Below are positions 46,655-61,300 of a stretch of DNA of 64,000 nucleotides, piece after piece (the first letter of the stretch is position 1; every line of letters starts with the position of its first letter). A program made the translations under genes and the position numbers. A model generated the notes under the pieces. The model did not search any database, had not been told where the DNA came from, and was given only the letters and a program-made list of their open reading frames with translations. Location of the stretch: the NCBI GenBank assembly GCA_026874595.1, contig CM049312.1, forward strand, positions 53,821,429-53,885,428, read 5' to 3'. The DNA is from Sipunculus nudus (Eukaryota > Annelida > Sipuncula > Golfingiida > Sipunculidae).

Positions 46655-49600
46655 ACTGACCTGGGCTGCATTAGCCAGAGCGAACCCTCCTCCTAGCAGA
46701 AGGACGATGCTCCAGGGCATGTTGGCCTGAAAATGTTTCCAGTCCATCAACGGAGGGGCGGGAGCATGAGGGTCCTTATCTGAATCAGGGTAAATATTCA
46801 TGAAATAATAAAGTTCTCAGGTTAACAATTAACACTTTTACCGTGTTTGCTTTATAATCATGCTTAACGGCAATTTATTGCAGGTTTGTGATTATGTACA
46901 TTATAAAACACTCGTTATTTTATTCAATATTATGGTCGATTGGCGTGATGATATTATCATTAAAGCGGATAATATAGCCATGAAAACACTTTAGACTATC
47001 GGGTTACCGTTTCCAAGTCTCCATGGCGGCCGTGAGGGGAACACATACAGACAGACCGCTATGAAGATGGCCGGGACGGCATCAGCGGTGTACCTACAGG
47101 AGGCCATTTATAATATTCACAGGAAGCAAAGCAAAATCACTCACAACATATATAAATCACATAAATCAAGAGCATTGCTATTATTTTAAAATAGCAGACA
47201 GGTTAAACAAGACTGAAACAACAACGGTTTATTTAAAACATCCAGGAACTTATCAGTTTCCATCAGATCTATTTGTGAGTAGCCTCTCGTATGGGCTCTA
47301 TTTATACCCTCATAGGTTTAGGGCAAATGACACATTTCCGCGCAATGCTCGTTTGATCGATAATAAATTTAGTTTTATACATTTATAACAACATGGGTTT
47401 CTGGAATATTACTCAAGTTTGTGTGTCCATGCTCAATTTACAAAAATATAAATATCAAGGTTTCTTAATAACTAATGACTTGATTATTTTCTCGTACCCC
47501 GCGGGGAAGGCGGATGACCAGCCCGGGATGAACTCTGGCTGACGGAAAAACCACAGTAGAACCAGAAGCACGAAGAAGAACACCACCGCCAGTTCCTCAA
47601 ACCTATAATCATCAGAAGATGTTTACGTTCATTGGTCTGATATAGCACGTATTTTCATAATCATTCTATCAACACTGACACTTGATGTTACCGTTTTATA
47701 TACTTTCCTTTGTTGGTGGGCTTGTCGTTTAGAAATTTTTCTCAAAATGTTATGAACGAATTTTGATAACACCATAGAAACAGTCCTTTGAATTTTGGAG
47801 GTAACCTGGATTACTATAATATATTTTTATTTATTTATTCTTTAATATTTTAACTTAAATTATTCTTTTTTTTTTTTTTGTTAGTTTGGACAATTGCTTA
47901 ATGCTGACCGACTGCCAGGGCCATTCTTTGGTATTAAGGACTTCCTTGGTTTAAGAGCTAACCTGACAGTGATCCACCCACGGAGTGGGAAGTTTATCTA
48001 AGATATTAGGTGCATGGTATAAATGGCGGAAGTATAGGCTCACACTACATTGCCCCTCACTTTTATGCTAATGTTTAAAATATGTTTTCGTGTGCATACA
48101 TGTTGTCATGTTTAGATCATGGTATTTCTACAAATGATACTGGAGAGCTATAGCTCCTTGCTGTCACTGACCGAATCGGACCCAGGTTGTCGTACTGGTC
48201 CCGGATCACCTTCTTGACAGCAGCCTCTTTCTCTTTGTCTCCTTTCACGCAGCACTGGAACATCTTCCTGTGTATCAGAGTTAAACGTAATTGAGGAGCT
48301 CATAGGGCGGAACATTCTTCATTTTAATATAAAAACGATTCTTTTCTCAGAGGACCTTTTTCCGAGATACCGGCATGTATAACTAGTTTCAGTTTCAAAT
48401 TAATATCATTTCAGCTATCACAAGGTCATTTTAGTTTATAATTAGATTCAGTGGTTCAGTTAAATTATTTCCGCTATCACAAGGATATGTTAGTTTGTTG
48501 AAGCTGGAAAACTTTCACATGTCATTGATGAATTCATGTGAACAGATAAATAGTTTGTCTCCCCGGACTGCTAGAGCAGTTACAATGTAATCATTTTTGC
48601 AGCACTATATAGTTCGAGGAATAAATAAGTTTGTATGAAATAAAATAGAAATAAGACAAATGCAATCATCATTTTTTCAATGTTTTTGCCATCACAGGTT
48701 TTTTTCTGTTCCGTGATCATTTAATTTTGGGCTCCATACCGTGTGGGGTAAAATTAGTTTGCTTTCTTTCCACGGGGGCAATTCAGGAGTAATTCAAAGG
48801 GTAAGGGATTCAGGAGACTGAGCACACAAATGCAACCTGTTTTGATTATTGTGGAATAATGGTATTGGCCAGGGGAGCAATAAGCATCCAGTTAGGGTCA
48901 CTAGTCACGGTACAGACGAGGCAAGCTGCACTTAATTGCGTTTATCTTACTGCTTTGACTTGAGAAAAATCATAGAAACCTGTACAGGTCTACAAGTCTA
49001 ATATCACTTTAGTGTTGTTACAGTGTGCGGGCGTGTGCGTGTGTTGTGCGTTATCAGGTGTGCGACAACGTACCTTGGACCAAAGAATATAAGGAGCAGC
49101 CACAGCCAGGTGAGTATGACAATTATGGCGGAACACGGCAGACCCCAGATCATCCAGGAAGTGAAGGTGATGGGGGACGGAAGGCCCTTAGCCGCCCACA
49201 GACTGAAAGAGTCAAAACATATACCAGGTCATCCAGCAAGTGAAGTTAATGGGTGACGGAAGGCCCTGAGCCGCCCACAGACTAAAAGAGTCCCAACATG
49301 ACAGATCATCCAGGAAGTGAAGGTGATGGGTGACGGGAGGCCTTAAGCCGCCCACAGACTGAAAGAGTCACAACATGACAGATCATCCAGGACGTGAAGA
49401 TGATGGGGGACGGAAGGCCCTGAGCCGCCCACAGACTGAAAGAGTCAAAAGATATACCAGATCATCCAGCAAGTGAAGTTAATGGGTGACGGGAGGCCCT
49501 GAGCCGCCCACAGACTAAAAGAGTCACAACAAATTCCAGATCATCCAGGACATGAAGGTGATGCGAGACGGGAGGCCCTTAGCCGCCAACAGACTGAAAG

Positions 49601-52600
49601 AGTCAAAACATATACCAGGTCATCCAGCAAGTGAAATTAATGGGTGACGGGAGGCCCTGAGCCGCCCACAGACTAAAAGAGTCACAACATGACAGATCAT
49701 CCAGGAAGTGAAGGTGATGGGTGACGGGAGGCCTAAAGCCGCCCACAGACTGAAAGAGTCACAACATACTAGTATTCCAGATCATCCAGGAAGTGAAGGT
49801 GATGGGTGACGGGAGGCCTTAAGCCGCCCACAGACTAAAAGAGTCACAACATGACAGATCATCCAGGACGTGAAGGTGATGGGGGACGGAAGGCCCTGAG
49901 CCGCCCACAGACTGAAAGAGTCACAACATATTCCAGATCATCCAGGACGTGAAGGTGATGGGTGACGGGAGGCCCTTAGCAGCCAACAGACTTAAAGAGT
50001 CAAAACATGACAGATCATCCAGGACGTGAAGGTGATGGAAGACGGGAGGCCCAAAGCCGCCCACAGACTGAAAGAGTCACAACATACTAGTATTCCAGAT
50101 CATCCAGGAAGTGAAGGTGATGGGTGACGGGAGGCCTTAAGCCGCCCACAGACTAAAAGAGTCACAACATATTCCAGATCATCCAGGACGTGAAGGTGAT
50201 GGGGGACGGAAGGCCCTGAGCCGCCCAAAGACTGAAAGAGTCACAACATATTCCAGATCATCCAGGACGTGAAGGTGATGGGTGACGGGAGGCCCTTAGC
50301 AGCCAACAGACTGAAAGAGTCACAACATATTCCAGATCATCCAGGACGTGAAGGTGATGGGTGACGGGAGGCCCATAGCAGCCCACAGACTTAAAGAGTC
50401 AAAACACGAGAGATCATCCAGGAAGTGAAGGTGATGGGAGACGGGAGGCCTTAAGCCCCCCACAGACTGAAAGAGTCACAACATACTAGTATTCCAGATC
50501 ATCCAGGACGTGAAGGTGATGACTGACGGGAGGCCCATAGCAGCCCACAGACTTAAAGAGTCAAAACATGACAGATCATCCAGGACGTGAAGGTGATGGG
50601 AGACGGGAGGCCCAAAGCCGCCCACAGACTGAAAGAGTCACAACATATTCCAGATCATCCAGGACGTGAAGGTGATGGGAGACGGGAGGCCTTAAGCCCC
50701 CCACAGACTGAAAGAGTCACAACATATTCCAGATCATCTAGGACGTGAAGGTGATGGGAGACGGGAGGCCCTGAGCCGCCCACAGACTGAAAGAGTCACA
50801 ATATATACCAGATCATACAGGAAGTAAAGGTGATGGGAGACGGGAGGCCCTAAGCCGCTCACAGACTGAAAGAGTCACAACATATTCCAGATCATCCAGG
50901 ACGTGAAGGTGATGGGGGACGGTAGGCCCTAAGCCGCCCACAGACTGAAAGAGTCACAACATATTCCAGATCATCCAGGACGTGAAGGGGATGGGAGAAG
51001 GGAGGCCCTGAGCCGCCCACAGACTGAAAGAGTCACAACATATTCCAGGTCATACAAGACGTGAAGGTGATGGGAGAAGGGAAGCCCTAAGCCGCTCACA
51101 GACTGAAAGAGTCACAACATATTCCAGATCATCCAGGACGTGAAGGTGATGGGAAACGGGAGGCCCTGAGCCACCCACAGACTGAAAAAGTCACAACATA
51201 TTCCAGATCATCCAGGACGTGAAGGTGATGGGAAACGGGAGGCCCTGAGCCGCCCACAGACTGAAAGAGTCACAACATATTCCAGATCATCCAGGACGTG
51301 AAGGTGATGGGAAACGGGAGGCCCTGAGCCGCCCACAGACTGAAAGAGTCACAACATATTCCAGATCATCCAGGACGTGAAGGTGATGGGAAACGGGAGG
51401 CCCTGAGCCGCCCACAGACTGAAAAAGTCACAACATATTCCAGATCATCCAGGACGTGAAGGTGATGGGAAACGGGAGGCCCTGAGCCGCCCACAGACTG
51501 AAAGAGTCACAACATATTCCAGATCATCCAGGACGTGAAGGTGATGGGAAACGGGAGGCCCTGAGCCGCCCACAGACTGAAAGAGTCACAACATATTCCA
51601 GATCATCCAGGACGTGAAGGTGATGGGAGACGGGAGGCCCTGAGCCGCCCACAGACTGAAAGAGTCACAACATATTCCAGATCATCCAGGACGTGAAGGT
51701 GATGGGAAACGGGAGGCCCTGAGCCGCCCACAGACTGAAAGAGTCACAACATATTCCAGATCATCCAGGACGTGAAGGTGATGGGAAACGGGAGGCCCTG
51801 AGCCGCCAACAGACTGAAAAAGTCACAACATATTCCAGATCATCCAGGACGTGAAGGTGATGGGAAACGGGAGGCCCTGAGCCGCCCACAGACTGAAAGA
51901 GTCACAACATATTCCAGATCATCCAGGACGTGAAGGTGATGGGAAACGGGAGGCCCTGAGCCGCCCACAGACTGAAAGAGTCACAACATATTCCAGATCA
52001 TCCAGGACGTGAAGGTGATGGGAAACGGGAGGCCCTGAGCCGCCCACAGACTGAAAGAGTCACAACATATTCCAGATCATCCAGGACGTGAAGGTGATGG
52101 GAAACGGGAGGCCCTGAGCCGCCCACAGACTGAAAGAGTCACAACATATTCCAGATCATCCAGGACGTGAAGGTGATGGGAAACGGGAGGCCCTGAGCCG
52201 CCCACAGACTGAAAGAGTCACAACATATTCCAGATCATCCAGGACGTGAAGGTGATGGGAAACGGGAGGCCCTGAGCCGCCCACAGACTGAAAGAGTCAC
52301 AACATATTCCAGATCATCCAGGACGTGAAGGTGATGGGAAACGGGAGGCCCTGAGCCGCCCACAGACTGAAAAAGTCACAACATATTCCAGATCATCCAG
52401 GACGTGAAGGTGATGGGAAACGGGAGGCCCTGAGCCGCCCACAGACTGAAAGAGTCACAACATATTCCAGATCATCCAGGACGTGAAGGTGATGGGAAAC
52501 GGGAGGCCCTGAGCCGCCCACAGACTGAAAGAGTCACAACATATTCCAGATCATCCAGGACGTGAAGGTGATGGGAAACGGGAGGCCCTGAGCCGCCCAC

Positions 52601-55260
52601 AGACTGAAAGAGTCACAACATATTCCAGATCATCCAGGACGTGAAGGTGATGGGAAACGGGAGGCCCTGAGCCGCCCACAGACTGAAAGAGTCACAACAT
52701 ATTCCAGATCATCCAGGACGTGAAGGTGATGGGAAACGGGAGGCCCTGAGCCGCCCACAGACTGAAAGAGTCACAACATATTCCAGATCATCCAGGACGT
52801 GAAGGTGATGGGAGACGGGAGGCCCTGAGCCGCCCACAGACTGAAAGAGTCACAACATATTCCAGATCATCCAGGACGTGAAGGTGATGGGAAACGGGAG
52901 GCCCTGAGCCGCCCACAGACTGAAAGAGTCACAACATATTCCAGATCATCCAGGACGTGAAGGTGATGGGAAACGGGAGGCCCTGAGCCGCCCACAGACT
53001 GAAAGAGTCACAACATATTCCAGATCATCCAGGACGTGAAGGTGATGGGAAACGGGAGGCCCTGAGCCGCCCACAGACTGAAAGAGTCACAACATATTCC
53101 AGATCATCCAGGACGTGAAGGTGATGGGAAACGGGAGGCCCTGAGCCACCCACAGACTGAAAAAGTCACAACATATTCCAGATCATCCAGGACGTGAAGG
53201 TGATGGGAAACGGGAGGCCCTGAGCCGCCCACAGACTGAAAGAGTCACAACATATTCCAGATCATCCAGGACGTGAAGGTGATGGGTGACGGGAGGCCCT
53301 TAGCAGCCAACAGACTTAAAGAGTCAAAACATGACAGATCATCCAGGACGTGAAGGTGATGGAAGACGGGAGGCCCAAAGCCGCCCACAGACTGAAAGAG
53401 TCACAACATACTAGTATTCCAGATCATCCAGGAAGTGAAGGTGATGGGTGACGGGAGGCCTTAAGCCGCCCACAGACTAAAAGAGTCACAACATATTCCA
53501 GATCATCCAGGACGTGAAGGTGATGGGAAACGGGAGGCCCTGAGCAGCCCACAGACTGAAAGAGTCACAACATATTCCAGATCATCCAGGACGTGAAGGT
53601 GATGGGAAACGGGAGGCCCTGAGCCGCCCACAGACTGAAAGAGTCACAACATATTCCAGATCATCCAGGACGTGAAGGTGATGGGAAACGGGAGGCCCTT
53701 AGCAGCCCACAGACTGAAAGAGTCACAACATATTCCAGATCATCCAGGACGTGAAGGTGATGGGAAACGGGAGGCCCTGAGCAGCCCACAGACTGAAAAG
53801 GTCAAGATACATATCAGATGGTTAAGGTAAAGGGGAGGGGCAGCCCTGGTCGAACACAGGTTGGAAACGTCAGAACAAAAGATAGATCATCCAGGAGGTG
53901 AAGGTGACGGGAAAGGACGGACATTGGCAGTCCACATACTAAAACAGTCGGATTGGGAAGCTAGGACCTTGACAACCGGCAGACTGAAACGGAAAAACAT
54001 AGTCAAAACATATACCAGATCACCAAAGAACTGAAGATGATTTGTGTTTTGTGCAAAAACGGCCGTTTTAAAGACAGAAGGCAATAGCGGATTAAACCCC
54101 CCAAAAATTAACTGTTTTCCACATCTTCTTATGCTGTTGTTATACGCTGTAATCTCCTTCACGTAACCATTGATAGTAACAGCAAGTTTAGCTGGGTTTC
54201 ACCACTCGGAAATTCGCAAAGAAATAATGAAAGCAGATTTCACATCTGAATGCAGAAAGCGACACTGATCTATAATTGGTCTATGATAAAACACCTTTTG
54301 TCCTGTGCCAACTTCCTGCTGGAGGAATAACAAATACTGTAAGGAGTTATACAACGAAATGAGCCTGTAGCTATTGCGTAGTGTGTGTAATATAGGGGAA
54401 CGATGACGGGGAAGAGTGGGGGGGGGGGGGGAGAGACTTGAGATTCTGAGGGTCCACAGGCTAAAAAGTCAGAATATTTATCCTGCATTTATCACTATAT
54501 CAATCAATCACAGATCAATATAATTTACACGTCAGACGGGATAAACACAGTTCGTCACTGAAATTGGCAACAGTAATAGTTTGGCATGCGAAACACCTAA
54601 ACGTTGAAACATTTATTACAGCCCATTTAAACTTTACTATATATATAAGGCGAAAATCGTTCATTCATCAATATTGACCTAGCACCAAAAAAATGAATAA
54701 ACTTAAATAAAATATACCATTAAATTAAATATTCGGCACTCTTTTGCAATAAAGCTGAAACGTTTTGGAATGTTTCGCATTCCTGGTGATCGGTCTATGT
54801 AGTAATATAATCAGGAAGTAGGATGTGGCTGACAATGAACAGGAAAGAAGAAGAATGGCTTCATTACTCGTCAACTTGTCCTTTTAGGATGAGGTTAGGG
54901 CCGGTCCCTGTGAGAGTGGCTGTCCCTCCGGCATTGGCGGCATAACATACGCATAATGTGAACGCCTTACACATCCGTCGGAAGGCCGGAGACTCCTCCC
55001 GCTTGGGGACGGCTACTTCCGGTTTAAGGTCGATACTGGCTGATTCTATTTCCGGAACATGAGAGACTGTTGATCTGAAACAGAAGCTGGATCGTTATTC
55101 TCTAATCCCGTTTTTACCAACTCAATCTACAAACTTTATATGACGTTTTTCTTATGAACCAGTAGTATTTCTGAGCGTAGTATTTCTAATCTCTCAAATG
55201 ATTGACACAGAAAAAAATACATAACCAAATATTGTTTAATTTATATTTTTTCTAGATTAC

Positions 55261-55314
<54 letters not shown>

Positions 55315-58300
55315 AGATTTATTTAATTTTACGTCTACATCTAAAACTTTAAGATATCTACTCCAGTACATGGTTAAATTTTATACACGAGAATCTACGA
55401 TACTCTGTAAACCTTTATGGATTCACGTGTGTATCATTCCAAGAAAGTGAGGAAACGAAAATCGATTCCTTCGCCACATGCGGTAAATCGACATGTTTAT
55501 CCTACTTACGATGTCGTAAACCCTACTGAAACCCTACCCGTTTAACTTCATCAGCTTGCCGTCCTGTATCTCTTTCATCTGGACATCATTAGTGTGTACC
55601 TTCCCGCTCTCCTCAGTGAAGGCCATATTGTTAACTCCAGCAACTTCCGGCTCTTTTGTAATGGAGTCTGAAAAGTGATTAAGCTTAAATAATCTATGCC
55701 GTTCATTTCGTTGATGACCAGAATATATCGCAACAATTTTAAGAAAATGAAGCACCATTTGGACACACCTGTAATCTGTCTGCATCAGTCTATATTTCTG
55801 TGGTTTACTCTATGCACGTGCATGTAATCCAATGTACTATAGGCCTTATTGAGGTCCATGATTCTGTAATAACTGCTTGACGAGTACATTATCCCTTAAT
55901 CCTAGATTATCATTAGTTCAGGCTTAAACAAAGATCTTATATATAAGTAACGATCTATATAGCTTGATACATTCACTGTTTTTGCATGCAGGCCCTGTCT
56001 TTGGAAATGGTTAGCTTTTATTATTATTATTTATTTTGCATAACTTGGGAGATATGTTTTCGCCTTTGGTCATTTAGACGGCAAAACCACATAATTTTAG
56101 ACAAACAGCTGGTATACATTGTAGCACAATCAGTCACGGAAGAGATAGAATATATCGTTCATTAACATATTTAAATGAGCTTTGATGTTTGAAATACAGG
56201 CACGCCATCTGCCGGTTTTTTTTACCCATGCGACCGTTAGTTATTTTTTACATTCCCATTGTTCCGTCAAAGAAGCAACTTGTAAACGTGCCTGTTACAT
56301 GAATTTATAAATCATGTTTCAACAATATAGTAACAAATAATCTGTGAATTTCGAACGCACAGTAGGCTAAGAAAGAAAACTGAACATTTCTCGATGGTCA
56401 CTTGACTTGACAGACGATTATTGGGCCCATTTCAGATGTAATACAAGTTTGTCGTGGCAGACAGATTGATATTCTTTTAATCAAGTGAAGCAGAATTCTT
56501 TGAAGTTTTATTTCTCTCAGTACTGTCAGTACCAAAAGAGTTAATCCTATTGTTCTAACTTTATTTCTGTTCGTATTCAACTGAGCCCGACTCGCGCCTG
56601 CGGCTGCCTGTTTACCAAGGTGCGTATGTACTTAATGACGTCAAGCCACCTGGTTACAACCAGTCCGTCGCCACAATCTTGGTTGATCTCCTTCAAAAAT
56701 GGGATACAAAATGTTGCAGCACAACCAAAATATCTGAAAATCTCACCTCTACATTATTTCTTTGTGCGTTATCGTTTCTCTATGGTATATTTATCGCGTT
56801 TTTTTCGTTAAGTCACCTTAATCGGCCATCTGCAATGTTCCTGTCCCGTGGATTTACAAGAAGTCACATAACAAGTAACGCAATCTCTTGTTACATTTGG
56901 GCCCTACAGATGTCCGGTTTCTTCTTGGGTCAGTTGGTGTACAGCTAATTTCTTGCATATGTCAGTGGGGTTTAAGGTGGCAGGACTGGTCCCCCCACCT
57001 GACCTGACTTTGTTTCAGTTTTTCCTTTGCATGGAACAATCTAACGCTTTAATACCCCCTAAGGTATACATTTTCTGAAAGCTAAGTAAATTCTCGATTG
57101 TTTGGTGATAATAAATTTTGTTTCCGAGGAACAGGTTTGAATTTGTAAGATTTTTAATTTAATTTTAATTAAAAAAAAATTGTTTATTCCAGCACAACTA
57201 AAGCAGATACAGAAAATCTTCTTAAATAAATAATAATCCCCAGGCGTTTTTTTTTTTTTTTTTTGTTTAGTGAGTTAAGTTTGAAAATTACGATTTTACA
57301 GAGTATTTAATTTTGAAATCTTCACAAATCATTTCATTTTTTACTTTTACCTTAATAAAATCCTGCAAATTTAGTCTAGGCGTAAAATAAAAAAAAAAAA
57401 AGCTTTTTAGAAGACGTATTAACAATTATATATTTCAAAGATGGTATGTTTCGAACAAGTTATTACTGAGAAATAACGCTCTAAAGATAGGTAGTTCAGG
57501 TGGAATGATGTTTCGAGAAAATGGCCAAAAACTATATTCGTAGAGATCATTCGTCCTACACACGTAACTAACCTAAACTACATGTGGACAGTCACATGAT
57601 TTTGGTCAAGACGGTGGTTCTTATCAAACCATGCTATAATAACATGGATTAATTGACTTTGTTGCTTTAAAAACGTATCAAAACGATAAAAGTTTGTCCT
57701 GTCACACCAGCGACTTGTCAAACACCACGTGCATGGACTTTAGTAGGCGGAGCTTACAGTTTTGGTCGAGTGCCAAGGTGCGCTGAGCACTCGATAACCG
57801 GGACCCGCGGCTGAACAGGTGCGTAGCCGGGCCTTAATAGGTAACCGCGTGTTTACACAGGAACAAGGGGAGCGGGATCTATGGCCATTCAAGGAGAACG
57901 AAGATTGATTTACTTATCACGGTTTACATACATAGAAAGTATTTGAGAGTTGACAATAGAGACGAGTTTATAACAATCATACAAATCTCGTATAAAATAA
58001 ATTATATATTTACCGACTACCGAGCGCCAACATCCGTTTCATGGAGAGTGCCTCATATTAGTTATTATAAATAGTTGTACAATCCATGTAAAATAAATAA
58101 AGTTTATATCTAAATCTCGCAGTCACATACAAGTCATATGTGAAATCTGGACTTATTGTTTATTGGAGGGAAGTACAACAGCAGCTGACAATAGCGCGTT
58201 TAGTTGATAACACTGCCAAAGTCGATAGGTGTCGGCCTCCGGTTTTCCTCCATGCATAAACGTAGAGATGCCGTCATCTGACGATTCATCGTCGCTGGCC

Positions 58301-61300
58301 ATAAGTTTGATCACGGAAGTAGGTCCGGCCCGCTGGGACTTCTTGATATCATTCAACTGCTGCAGTTTTTCAAGTGGCATTCGGGATTTGGGTCGTCGGC
58401 CCCTCGTAGTTTCGTTATTATTGGCGTAATATTTATTTGTTGCGGTGTTGACAGAATGAATATCATAAACGTTATGGTTGGGATTAAAGCAGCTTATTAT
58501 AAAGTAATTTTACATATCTGTCGATAAGCTCAGGATTTAGCAGAAATAACATGATGTCAAGTGAAAATTTGTGTTTCGGCGTAACATACCCGACAAAAGA
58601 CAGAAAGGCCAATGACACTAACAGATCATTCACAAGGACGGGTTTGTTTGCACACTAATTAGCTAGAGTTAGGGTAGCTCTCCAACGCTTATCAGTTCTA
58701 TGCTCAGCTAATTAGATTGGGCAAACAAACGTCGACCGTCAGTACTTGCCACCTCCTGCACGGAGGTACTTGGCCAATTCATTAATGAAACTCTTGCACC
58801 TCGCGATTTGCTGAATGACCCAGGTGAGGGCTGGGGGCAGAGTGATTTACAGGCCTGTGGCAGGGCTGGAGTTAGTTTACAAACACCCTGTCAACACATA
58901 TTGGTGTTTACTGAATAGAAATCCCCCTTTTCCACAAAATGCAACCGGCGACCCAAAATGTGCTCAGCTGCATTAGATCCGCCCAGTATTCAATATTACG
59001 TATACCTTTTATTGAAAAAAAAAAACACAAAATTTTAGGATTTTGACCAGTCCTGCTACCTTAAACTAAGGGGTCAGCTGAAAAACAGTCTAGTGGTGTT
59101 ACGCTCGTTCTACCGCAAGGTGGCGCACCAATCACCGGCCGAGTAAACAAAGAGTATGTGGTGAACGAGCGGCAGAAGCGGATCCAGGGGGGAGGGGAGG
59201 GGGGGGGGGTCCAGGGGGTCCGGACCCCCCCTTTTTCACCCGAAGCAACCTTTTTTTAAGGGGTTTTAGACGTTAATTTTTCGGCCTGGACCCCACCTTT
59301 TCCAGACGTGATGACCTTTTTTTTTAAGATTTACATAAGTCCTCCTGGGTTGGACCCCCCCCTTTTTCTAAATCCTGGATCCGCCCCTGAGCGGAGATCA
59401 ACCGAACATGGTTTTGTTCAACGCAAAGGATTTACTTCTGGGAAAAAAAACTTATGTGGTAGCTTTATTTGAAAATGATTACAAATGAAAAAAAAATATA
59501 AGAAGAGCAACATGTAACGGGCGAATGATGCAACAAATCATGATCAATCAGCACATCAAATTTCAGGACATTTCAAGTATTCATGACAATAATTTTACAG
59601 ACACCAAATTTTATGCGTTTAAAATATTTGAATTTGACAGAAATATACAGTTCAGGTTATGTTAAATGAGAGCCCCATTGGTTAATAAGATATGGTCAAG
59701 GAAACGCATGCAGTTAATGATATTTTATAATGCAGTGTTTATCTTTATCACTAATATAATTTAATGAACATTTTATCATTACTTTCCTTAGCCCGAGGCC
59801 CCGAGCGAAAACGCAGAAAGTCTGCTTAAGACACATCAAATACACCATTTTGAGTCATTATAAATATCGACATAAATTCTATATACACAGTTTTGTCCGT
59901 TCTCTGCTGGATCTTCTTTACACAGACTAGAAGAAGAATGTCTTATTTTTGTTTTTAGCTTGAATCTAGATAGTAAACTTAACATTCCCGGATCGGCCTA
60001 TTGTTATTGTTATCAGGATGTGTTGTTAGTTAAGGTCTAACATATACATAAGAACATGCATTTCTCTTTTGGATCACTGAGTGCAGTTTATATCACATTA
60101 ATGAGAATAAGATCAATGAATAACAAACTACAATGTACCAGGAAGGTCCTGTAATAAAACTGTCACAATTTGTAGGTTTTGCGTAGAATAATTCTTAGCA
60201 GCAATAACACATCACATTCTGTCAGTTTTTTAACATTAATGTTGATATGGCCTTTGAATATATCGGTATAGGATGAATCTGGAAGGTAAAAACATGGTAC
60301 ACTTTGTATACTTTTATTATCTCCAGCCATAAAACATCACGTGGACTCTGAGTCTTCTATGTCTCTGAGGGTCTCTGACCTCACTAAATCAAAATAAAAG
60401 TACGCACTACCTTTGCCTGGGAATGCTATATTACCTTGGGACAAAATCATTTCATACGCTTCATGTACAGCCGGCTGTCCTGAGTTTTATTTTTGCTAAT
60501 GAGAATCGGATTATTCTTTTCCTGAATGTTGATGAGCATATGTATTTATAAAATAAAATGTCACTTTCAGAAAATTACAAGGATTTTCCCTTTGAACACA
60601 TGCGATCACACATATAAAGTTGAGAGTATGAACCGCTGTACACAAAATGTATCAGCCATTGTTTAATTTAACAATAGATACTAACATGTTACCCGTTTTT
60701 TAATATGAACAGGTCCGCGAGACTTCGGCTCGATTAATCCTATACGGGATTTTCGATGTACCGAGTTCACCTTACTGCCGTAGTTTCTGACAGATGGCGC
60801 TGCGGTAACCCTTCGCGAAACTTCCCATGGAGTTTCAGATTCTTCGGAATTTATGGGGGGAAATGGAAAATTACCTCCCTTAGGACACACTTGGCATCGT
60901 TCCCGACAAATTAAGACAAAATAATGAACATATCCAAGGCAGGACTTCAGAGGTGTTTGCGTGACAACGATGTGGTGCCAGAAATGGTGTCAAAACGCAA
61001 TAAATCGCAATATAATGGAAGGAACGTGCAACGATAAAAAGCAAGAAAGATCGTATTTTCCTTATGATATGGGTAAGCTTAATATTGATAAAATTATAGT
61101 TACCATGTTTAAAAACGTCCTTACTCACGCACTTAAACACTGGTTCACAAATATATTTGATAAGTTACAGAAATTGCTAATAATATAATGATAATAAGGA
61201 TATTTTTATACTAACATTTTGAGTTTTTGTGTATGTTTATCTGGATCTTTAATCTTGATAGATTCGGAATTATTGTTAAAATCTAGTTATTATATGTGCC

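Noticed and set aside
46307-46801. 164-codon minus-strand frame with Ser-Leu repeats
   Set aside because: It is exon 11 of SLC13 copy 2 read through its donor into the (CT)n tract; only 46661-46779 is coding.
49023-49256. Plus-strand frames opposite exon 7 of copy 2
   Set aside because: They are the antisense of the exon and the first array units.
49205-53815. CRISPR array or multi-exon repeat protein
   Set aside because: Units are head-to-tail with no unique spacers, and the 79-bp period breaks any reading frame; exon 7 homology explains the unit.
56620-56948. Plus-strand frames with hydrophobic segments
   Set aside because: No family motif, no splice context, and composition matches AT-rich intron DNA.
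60681-60890. Minus-strand 69-codon frame
   Set aside because: It contains GCGCCATCTGTCAG-type wording of dispersed repeats and no recognisable domain.
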